Assembly: GCF_029255185.1 (NCBI RefSeq)
Contig: NZ_JAPUVO010000061.1
Location: 1 to 42,915 of the forward strand
Source: Propionivibrio sp.
GTDB lineage: Bacteria > Pseudomonadota > Gammaproteobacteria > Burkholderiales > Rhodocyclaceae
DNA length: 42,915 nt
Direction of reading: 5' to 3'
The notes under the pieces were generated by a model. The model searched no databases and was not told the DNA's origin. It saw only the letters and a list, made by a program, of their open reading frames with translations. Each line of letters opens with the position of its first letter. The stretch's first letter is position 1. This document shows positions 37,050 to 42,915 of this stretch, in pieces. Made by a program: the position numbers and the translations under genes.

Positions 37050-37793
37050 TTAAATACCCATCAAGAGATCGATGCGATCGCTGAACACAGCCGCAACGCC
37101 GCGCTTGAACAGCGACTCGGCGGCCTGGCGCTGATTGACCGTATAACACAGCACCAGAATCCCGTCAGCATGGGCAGCAGCGAGTATGTCGTCGTCAAGC
37201 TGATTGGCCGCACAATGCAGGCTGAACCCGCCCAGGGCGGCAAGGCGCTGCTGCCAGTCGGCCGGCGGACAATCCCACAGGCACGCGAGCGGGAGCTGCG
37301 GCGCAACGCGGCGAGCTGCTTCCAGCGCCACTTCCGAGAATGAGGAGACTAGCGGGAACGACTCTCCCGGCCACAGATCGACGATGTGCCGGGCGACGAC
37401 TTCGCCGGTAAGTGCTGCAAATCCAGCAGCCGGTTTGATCTCGACATTGGCCATCAGGCCAAGTTCGCGGCAGCTGGCGGCAGCGGCCGTGAAGGTTGGC
37501 AGCATCTCGCCAGCAAAAGCGCGATGCTGGTAAGTACCGGCATCGAGACGGCGCAGTACAGCGTCTGCCGTGTCGCATACACGACCGCTACCGCTCGTTG
37601 TGCGCTCCAGCGTTTCGTCATGAATCAGCCAGGGCGAGCCATCTGCTGAGAGCATGACGTCGAACTCGACGGCACGAAAGCCCATCGCTGCCGCAATGCG
37701 CAGTCCGGCCAGGGTATTCTCCGGCGCCAGCGCGCCGCCGCAGCGATGCGCGAAGACGCGCGGCAGCGGCCAGGCGGGCGCTGGGCGCTTCAT
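37050..37793 (-). CDS. ugpQ: Glycerophosphodiester phosphodiesterase
   Basis: The enzyme splits glycerophosphodiesters from phospholipid turnover into glycerol 3-phosphate and an alcohol. The 247-residue protein has the GDPD motif H16-R (FAHRCGGALAPENTLAGL), E-x-D in AVEFDVMLSADGSPWLIHDE with the second catalytic His, and E-x-K in NVEIKP. The size matches cytosolic UgpQ, and no signal peptide is seen. The start overlaps the upstream ugpB-like stop by four bases (ATGA), so the two are coupled. This pairs binding of glycerophosphodiesters in the periplasm with their hydrolysis in the cytoplasm. Confidence 0.93.
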   Translation of the reverse strand: MKRPAPAWPLPRVFAHRCGGALAPENTLAGLRIAAAMGFRAVEFDVMLSADGSPWLIHDETLERTTSGSGRVCDTADAVLRRLDAGTYQHRAFAGEMLPTFTAAAASCRELGLMANVEIKPAAGFAALTGEVVARHIVDLWPGESFPLVSSFSEVALEAARRVAPQLPLACLWDCPPADWQQRLAALGGFSLHCAANQLDDDILAAAHADGILVLCYTVNQRQAAESLFKRGVAAVFSDRIDLLMGI

Positions 37794-39061
37794 TTGACGC
37801 GCTTCCGGGCCGTGGCGACGGCCGCTCCCGACATCGAGTGCAGGACAGCATTGCCGCGCGCCACGGCGTTATCGAGCGCTTCCTTGGCCGGTTTCTTGTT
37901 GGCCCAGACCGTTTCGAGCTCTTCCTCGACGATGGCGCGCACCGGTTCGAGCTGCGCAACGCGGATGAGCGGCGTCAGCGGCTTGCCTCTGATCTGGGAA
38001 TACGCCACGTGCAGCCCGGCCAGATCCGCATTCAGCAACTTGCTGCTGGCCGCCAGGCGAGCCACCGGGGTCATCGGCAAAAAACCGCCGGCCAGGGTGA
38101 GATTGATCTGCACTTCCGGGCCGAGAACATAACGAATAAAACTGGCGACCCCCTTCGTTTCAGCCGGCTTCAAGCCGCTGGCGACCCACAGCGAGGCGCC
38201 GTCGGCCAGCGTGCTTTGTGGCGCACCGCGAATGTCGTCGTGATAAGGCAACGCGGAAACACCAGCCTCCAGCGTATTGCTTTCAACCAGGGAGGCGAAA
38301 ATGGACGACGTACTGGTCAGCATCGCACATTCGCCGCTGGCAAAACGGCGATCAGCTTCGTCGCGCCGGCCAAAATAGGAAAAGTACTTGCTCTTGTACC
38401 AGGTTGCCAGCATGGCCACGTGCTTGATCTGGGCCAGCCCGTTGAAAGTTAGCGTGCCTTTGGCGTCACTCACCTCGGCGCCGTTCCACGCGCTCAGATT
38501 GTCAATATGCACCAGGGCGGGCCATGAGGTGGTGAACGGGCAACGACTGCCGGAATCGGCAAGCTTGCCGGCGGCATACTGTGTCTCGGCCCAGGTTTTC
38601 GGGGGCAGATCGGGGTTCAGTCCGGCTTTGCGGAAAGCGGCCCTGTTGATGTAAAGCACCGGCGTTGAAAAAGCCACGGGCAGTGCGAAAAGCTGGCCTT
38701 TGCCATCGAGCAGTCCGACGATCAGTTCGGGCGCAAACTTGCCCGCATCGAGTGGCTGTTTGGCTTCACGCATGACCTCATGGAGCGGCTTGAACTTCGC
38801 CTTATTGGCCACAAAACGGGAATATTCTTCGCGCGTCACGAGATTGAGCTGCTTTAGCGCCCCACCTTCGACCCGGCGCACCAGAGTCAGATGGACGTCT
38901 TTCTGCTGGCTGTTGAAATGCGCCACCAGCGGTTCAAGGCGATCGGCCCGCTCCTCATCAAGCTGGTGCGACAATTCGATCTGGACCGGCGCCGGAGCAG
39001 CGGCGGCCATGAGAGCGAGCAGCAGCCCGCCGACGACCATGAGAATTTTTGAGAAATGCAT
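37790..39061 (-). CDS. ugpB: UgpB-like periplasmic substrate-binding protein
   Basis: The start at 39061 after AAGGAAG gives a signal peptide (MHFSKILMVVGGLLLALMAA) and a 423-residue extracellular solute-binding family 1 protein. Blocks such as LSHQLDEERADRLEPLVAHF and ALPVAFSTPVLYINRAAFRK fit UgpB, which binds glycerol 3-phosphate or glycerophosphocholine. The frame is open to 39184 but has no better start. The ABC permease and ATPase genes (ugpA, E, C) are not adjacent, so the protein either works with a system elsewhere or has another job. Its coupling to ugpQ supports a glycerophosphodiester ligand. Confidence 0.85.
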   Translation of the reverse strand: MHFSKILMVVGGLLLALMAAAAPAPVQIELSHQLDEERADRLEPLVAHFNSQQKDVHLTLVRRVEGGALKQLNLVTREEYSRFVANKAKFKPLHEVMREAKQPLDAGKFAPELIVGLLDGKGQLFALPVAFSTPVLYINRAAFRKAGLNPDLPPKTWAETQYAAGKLADSGSRCPFTTSWPALVHIDNLSAWNGAEVSDAKGTLTFNGLAQIKHVAMLATWYKSKYFSYFGRRDEADRRFASGECAMLTSTSSIFASLVESNTLEAGVSALPYHDDIRGAPQSTLADGASLWVASGLKPAETKGVASFIRYVLGPEVQINLTLAGGFLPMTPVARLAASSKLLNADLAGLHVAYSQIRGKPLTPLIRVAQLEPVRAIVEEELETVWANKKPAKEALDNAVARGNAVLHSMSGAAVATARKRVK

Positions 39062-39094
39062 CGAGCTTCCTTGGTGATGACAACAGGGCCGTGA

Positions 39095-39123
39095 ATTATA
39101 GTCCCGGAAAAGCAAGGAGACAT
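39095..39123 (-). promoter_or_regulatory. Candidate sigma-70 promoter of ugpB-ugpQ
   Basis: On the minus strand a perfect TATAAT (39100-39095) lies 33 bases before the ugpB start. ATGTCT (39123-39118), 17 bases upstream, is a weak -35 (three of six). No Pho box is clear, though ugp genes are often phosphate-controlled. Confidence 0.45.
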
Positions 39124-39138
39124 CCGGCAACAAGGCGA

Positions 39139-39166
39139 TTGCATGAATAGCAGACAAGGTTAAAAT
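39139..39166 (+). promoter_or_regulatory. Possible sigma-70 promoter of the small lipoprotein gene
   Basis: TTGCAT (39139-39144), a 16-base spacer and TAAAAT (39161-39166) precede the start at 39200 by 33 bases. It is back-to-back with the ugpB promoter candidate. Confidence 0.35.
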
Positions 39167-39199
39167 GGGTTCCATGCCAACCAATACTCAGGGATCATC

Positions 39200-39598
39200 G
39201 TGCGGGACATGCTAGGGAGATCACCGCGTACGCTCTTGACCGCCGTCTTACTATTGCTCTATCTGGCTGGCTGCGACATGATCCAGCAACAGATGGGGAT
39301 CGAAGACCCGGTCGCCAAAGCGGCCCGTACCGATTCTGAAGGCAAGGCGGTCGGTGGTGCCTGCCGCCAGTCAGGGCGCGCCATTGAGGACTGTTATTCG
39401 ATTTACTCGTGGCTTCCCAAGGCCCCTATCTACGAAGGCTGGCGTGACATGGATGCCTACATGCGTGACAACAAGCTGGAAACCGTCGAACCCCAGCTTC
39501 CCCCTGTTGGAGCACCCGGCGCCAGAAAAAGGGCATCGATTGCAGAAGACGCTTCGAGCGGCGCAAAAAACAGTAAGAAAACAGCAGAGAAACATTGA
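39200..39598 (+). CDS. Small lipoprotein of unknown function
   Basis: I do not recognise the family. A GTG start at 39200 has AGGGA five bases before it, while the next ATG (39209) has none, so GTG is preferred. The 132-residue product has a lipoprotein signal ending L-A-G-C (about residue 25) and two more cysteines (GACRQSGRAIEDCYSIYSWL). The last 30 residues are charged and look unstructured. It is followed after 54 bases by the DHH gene on the same strand, and divergent from ugpB. Surface or periplasmic placement is inferred from the lipobox only. Confidence 0.7.
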   Translation: MRDMLGRSPRTLLTAVLLLLYLAGCDMIQQQMGIEDPVAKAARTDSEGKAVGGACRQSGRAIEDCYSIYSWLPKAPIYEGWRDMDAYMRDNKLETVEPQLPPVGAPGARKRASIAEDASSGAKNSKKTAEKH

Positions 39599-39652
39599 GG
39601 AAACGGCCCGTCAGAATTTCCACCTATTGACGCTTAACAAAAAGGAGTAGCC

Positions 39653-40612
39653 ATGAATCATGGAAAATATCGATTGGTCACACGCAGCGATTTCGACGGC
39701 CTGGTCAGTGCCGTGCTGCTTACCGAACTCGATATGATCGACGAGATCAAATTCGTTCACCCCAAAGACATGCAGGACGGCAAGATCGATATTACCGACC
39801 GCGACATTACGACCAACCTGCCCTACGTCGCCACCGCGCACCTCGCCTTTGACCACCATATTTCGGAAACCATCCGCGTCGCCGGCGAACCCGACAACCA
39901 CATCATCGACCCCAATGCCCCTTCGGCGGCACGCGTGGTTTATAACTACCTCGGCGGCAAGAAAGCTTTCCCGAACATTACTGACGACATGATGGACGCC
40001 GTCGATAAGGCCGACTCTGCCCAATTTAGTCGCGACGAGATTCTCGACCCAAAAGGCTGGGTCCTGCTCAATTACATGATGGATTCACGCACCGGCCTCG
40101 GTCGCTTCCGTGTGTTCCGCGTCAGCAACTACACGCTGATGATGAATCTGATCGAATGCTGCCGCACTCACACCATTGCCGAGATTCTCAATCTGCCGGA
40201 CGTCAAAGAGCGGATGGATCTGTATTTCGAACATGCCACCAAGGCCAAAGAGCAGATTCTGCGCTGCACCACGGTATACCAAAACCTGGCCGTGCTCGAT
40301 TTGCGTAATGAAGAAACCATTTACGCCACCAACCGCTTCATGATCTACGCGCTTTTTCCGCAAACCAATATTTCGATCCACGTCATGTGGGGTGTGCAAA
40401 AACAGAACACGGTTTTGGCAACGGGCAAATCAATTCTTGATCGCAGTTGCATAACCAACATCGGCGAGTTGATGCTCAAATACGGCGGCGGCGGACACCA
40501 TGCCGCTGGTACCTGTCAGGTGGCCAATGATCAGGCCGAAGCGAAACTCAAAGAAATCATCGCCCTGATCAACGCCGATGATGAATCAAGACGCTCGACC
40601 GACCAGCCGTAG
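39653..40612 (+). CDS. DHH-family phosphoesterase
   Basis: The 319-residue protein has a DHH domain (VTRSDFDGLVSAVLL at 9-23, then LAFDHHISET near residue 65) and a DHHA1 domain ending in YGGGGHHAAGTCQV (about 280-293). The family covers RecJ, NrnA-type nano-RNases, pAp phosphatases and proteins labelled exopolyphosphatase-related. The particular substrate (short RNA, pAp or polyphosphate) cannot be decided by eye. AAAGGAG precedes the start. It is 17 bases before the DUF1631 gene and probably co-transcribed with it. Confidence 0.88.
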   Translation: MNHGKYRLVTRSDFDGLVSAVLLTELDMIDEIKFVHPKDMQDGKIDITDRDITTNLPYVATAHLAFDHHISETIRVAGEPDNHIIDPNAPSAARVVYNYLGGKKAFPNITDDMMDAVDKADSAQFSRDEILDPKGWVLLNYMMDSRTGLGRFRVFRVSNYTLMMNLIECCRTHTIAEILNLPDVKERMDLYFEHATKAKEQILRCTTVYQNLAVLDLRNEETIYATNRFMIYALFPQTNISIHVMWGVQKQNTVLATGKSILDRSCITNIGELMLKYGGGGHHAAGTCQVANDQAEAKLKEIIALINADDESRRSTDQP

Positions 40613-40629
40613 TCACGTAATCACCTGCA

Positions 40630-42738
40630 ATGCCTGAGCAGACTGTCGCACCAGACACTCCCAAAAAAGCGATCGAGGATCCCTTTTTCGTCCTGCGTGA
40701 CTGCTGTGAACTTTTCCAACGCAAGCTCGTTGAAATCGTCAAGCAGTCGGGGCTTATGACGCCCGCGGAAATTGAAGCCTTTGCCCGCGTCGTCGGCGAA
40801 GCGCATGATGAACTGGCCGCCGCCAAGCAACAGGACGGATTCGAGCAGACCGCCGGTCTGACTGCCTCGCGCATCTCGCTCGTTGGCTTTGACGACCTCG
40901 AACTGGATATCCGGATCGGTGATATTGCCAATCGTTTGAAGGGCAATGAACGCATCGACCGGTGGCGGGTTCAGCTACGCTACATGACCTTGCTCAATCG
41001 GCCGAACATGGCTGCGGAAAGCAGTCCGGTCGGCCTTGACCCGATCTGCCAGGGCTTGTGGGCGATTTGCCGGGCCGGCAACAACAACCTTGAGCAGAAT
41101 CTTGAACGCCTTGGCCGACTGGAGGAGCAACTCCAGGCCCAACTCCCCAACGTTTATACCGAACTGAACGACCTGCTTGAACACCATGGCATTGAACCAG
41201 CGCAGGTTCAGTTGATGCAGCGCGCCACCGGCGGAAAACCGGCTTCTGGCCCGGGGTTTGGTGGTGCGGGTGGCGACAACTTCATGCCCGGAGCAAACGC
41301 ACTCGCGAACTTGCAACATGCCTTGCGCCAACAGTTCACCAGCGATGATTCCTTTTTCGACGATCACTCGCCGGGCAATGCCAGCAGTGGTTCGAGTGCG
41401 CTCAATGCCTCGGCCCTAGTGATGCTCAACCACCTGATGGAACGCCTGAACGCGCTTGAATCTCAGCACGCCTCCGGCGTCGCCAACGGACCAGCGGATG
41501 GCGGCAACGGTAATCCGCCACTGAGCGCACTCCGCTCGAAGGATCTCGACCTGCCGCTGGGAAAACCCGCTGCCATCGCCCTCGATACCCTGTCGCTCAT
41601 TTTCGAGCTCATCTTCGCCGCACCAGACCTGCCTGATGTGGTCAAGGCCGCCATCGGCCGCCTGCAGATTCCTCTGCTCAAGCTGGCCATCCTCGACGCT
41701 TCATTCTTTGCCGACTCCCGGCACCCGGGCCGACGCCTGATCAACCGCATGGCGCGCGCGGCCGTCGGACTGGCCCAGGATACCGGACGCGAACACCCGA
41801 TATGCACCAGCCTCGGAAAAATGGCGGATGCCGTGCGCACAACACTGGAAAAAAACGACGGCGATCTATCCCCCCATCTTGACGAACTCGAAACGCTGAT
41901 CGCCGAACGGGATCAGTCGCTCAAGGCCAATGCCCGGCCCTATCTGCAACTACTACTTGGGCACGAAGCCCGGGAAGCGGCAATAGCCAATGCCCAGGAC
42001 TGGCTGTTCAAGGCGCTGGGCAAAACCTCGCACGCCCAGATCGCGAGATTTCTTTCCGATTACTGGGTTCGCTTGATGCAATTGGCATTTATGGAAGGTG
42101 GCGCCGATGGCGCCCTCTGGAAGGAATGCGCAGCCACTTGCGAACAACTGCTGTCAAGCGTCCGACCCCAACAATCGGCCGAAGAACGCAAGCAGTTACT
42201 TGCCCTGATCCCCTCGCTGCTCAAGAGTCTCAATGACGGACTGGACCGTCTCGAAATTTCATCCACGGAAAGAACACTGTTTCTTAATACCTGCTTTCAC
42301 CTGCAAACTGCCGCCCTGCGCAACCGCCCCGAAATGCAGGACGCCGAATCCTACGCCCGGCCCGTAACACCGCCAGCCGCGCGCACCGCCAGCTCAGTCG
42401 CGAGCAGCCCGGCACAAATCCTCGAAGGGGACGGCAAGCGGGTGCGCTACCTGGGACTGCCAAGCTCAGTCCAATCCCCGTGGCGCAGCGGCAATAGCGC
42501 CTGGAAGGAGGGCGAGTGGATCAGTTTTCAGTTACCCAGCGGCGAACACCTGTGTGGCCTTCACTGCGGACAGGGCACGCCTACCGGAACCGTCCTGCTG
42601 TTCAACGATCAATGGGACTACGCCGTCGCCGTCGCCCCTTCGCTGCTCGAACAACAACTGCGCGCCCGCATCGTCTCTGCATCGTCGCTCTTCGATGATG
42701 CGGCGGAGCGGGCACTGAGCCAGGTCAAGCCGCGCTGA
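40630..42738 (+). CDS. DUF1631 family protein
   Basis: The 702-residue cytoplasmic-looking protein belongs to DUF1631, a large family of gamma- and betaproteobacteria with no agreed function. It is helical and acidic, with a glycine- and serine-rich low-complexity stretch (about 195-265) after the first domain, a long central helical region (about 290-560), and a C-terminal beta-rich segment (RVRYLGLPSSVQSPW, then GEWISFQLPSGEHLCGLHCG) that may be a small ligand-binding barrel. No signal or membrane segment is present. A PilZ-like fold for the end part is possible but not supported by an RxxxR motif. The start is 17 bases after the DHH gene. Confidence 0.85.
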   Translation: MPEQTVAPDTPKKAIEDPFFVLRDCCELFQRKLVEIVKQSGLMTPAEIEAFARVVGEAHDELAAAKQQDGFEQTAGLTASRISLVGFDDLELDIRIGDIANRLKGNERIDRWRVQLRYMTLLNRPNMAAESSPVGLDPICQGLWAICRAGNNNLEQNLERLGRLEEQLQAQLPNVYTELNDLLEHHGIEPAQVQLMQRATGGKPASGPGFGGAGGDNFMPGANALANLQHALRQQFTSDDSFFDDHSPGNASSGSSALNASALVMLNHLMERLNALESQHASGVANGPADGGNGNPPLSALRSKDLDLPLGKPAAIALDTLSLIFELIFAAPDLPDVVKAAIGRLQIPLLKLAILDASFFADSRHPGRRLINRMARAAVGLAQDTGREHPICTSLGKMADAVRTTLEKNDGDLSPHLDELETLIAERDQSLKANARPYLQLLLGHEAREAAIANAQDWLFKALGKTSHAQIARFLSDYWVRLMQLAFMEGGADGALWKECAATCEQLLSSVRPQQSAEERKQLLALIPSLLKSLNDGLDRLEISSTERTLFLNTCFHLQTAALRNRPEMQDAESYARPVTPPAARTASSVASSPAQILEGDGKRVRYLGLPSSVQSPWRSGNSAWKEGEWISFQLPSGEHLCGLHCGQGTPTGTVLLFNDQWDYAVAVAPSLLEQQLRARIVSASSLFDDAAERALSQVKPR

Positions 42739-42775
42739 TTTTTTGGCCCGTTGCCCGCCCCCTGCCCGTAAAGCG

Positions 42776-42912
42776 CAGGGCAATTGCATCAAAATGCGAA
42801 TGCCATTGTCGTCGACCCACAGAAATAATCGTTTACGCTCAATGAGTTACAGAGGGGCTGTTCACAGCGTTTGGAATTGTGTAGTTTTCTGTCTTTTTGG
42901 GGTGACTCATGG
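42776..42912 (+). mobile_element. Right copy of 137-bp terminal inverted repeat, probable IS end
   Basis: This is the exact reverse complement of 1-137. It begins with CAGGGCAATTGCATC, 37 bases after the DUF1631 stop, and ends just before the window edge. A GGGGTGA lies before an ATG at 42909-42911 (then GAG A), so a probable transposase gene would start here and run rightwards out of the window. Only three bases beyond the repeat are visible. Confidence 0.6.
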
Positions 42913-42915
42913 AGA

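Overview
The window looks like a chromosomal contig from a Gram-negative betaproteobacterium, most likely of the Rhodocyclales type (Accumulibacter, Dechloromonas or Propionivibrio relatives). The case rests on high-GC coding with dense gene packing, the pairing of a DUF2782 gene with polA, an rsmI-yraN-gmhA/diaA-dolP cluster, a nadD-rsfS-rlmH-maf gene string with rng nearby, a DUF1631 gene, BPSS1780-type membrane proteins, and heptose/LPS genes (gmhA, rfaE2). The lineage is inferred from gene content only; no search was run.

Layout. Positions 1-137 and 42776-42912 are a perfect 137-bp inverted repeat, most simply the ends of two copies of one insertion sequence pointing out of the window. 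Positions 138-2568 hold a type IV pilin, a strong terminator, and a GT-C-like membrane protein with C-terminal TPRs and a nine-G tract (candidate phase-variable pilin glycosylation). Positions 2565-5608 hold sixA, a Crp/Fnr regulator, a lipoprotein, a palindromic repeat cluster and pyrC. Positions 5674-8949 hold rsmI, divergent from yraN, an exported HIRAN protein, gmhA/diaA, the BON lipoprotein dolP and a VOC protein. Positions 8967-13156 hold kup followed by kdpE and a short kdpD-like kinase. Positions 13251-15131 hold an NlpC/P60 lipoprotein, a Tat-exported dienelactone hydrolase and a MaoC/PhaJ hydratase. Positions 15143-17953 hold a hemerythrin-GGDEF protein and an Aer-type PAS chemoreceptor.

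Positions 18102-24602 hold rng and the maf-rlmH-rsfS-nadD string, separated by two opposite-strand genes (trhP/yegQ and a GT-B-like protein) and carrying GCAGAG-type palindromic repeats. Positions 24586-27295 hold two paralogous membrane proteins, a DUF2782 protein and a LOG-family protein. Positions 27311-34880 hold polA, corA, rfaE2, a low-GC AP2-domain gene and alaS. Positions 35103-36764 hold a second chemoreceptor. Positions 37050-39061 hold a ugpB-like binding protein overlapping ugpQ, without a permease. Positions 39200-42738 hold a small lipoprotein, a DHH phosphoesterase and a large DUF1631 protein.

The genes are mainly housekeeping (tRNA charging, replication, rRNA and tRNA modification, NAD, pyrimidine and LPS synthesis), mixed with environmental sensing (two chemoreceptors, an O2-type sensor with a c-di-GMP output, K+ response). 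No tRNA, rRNA, CRISPR array or prophage was seen. No obviously new multi-gene system was recognised. The best leads are the poly-G pilin-linked glycosyltransferase, the exported HIRAN protein, the kup-kdpE-short kdpD unit, the AP2 islet, the ugpB-ugpQ pair and the outward-facing terminal repeats.
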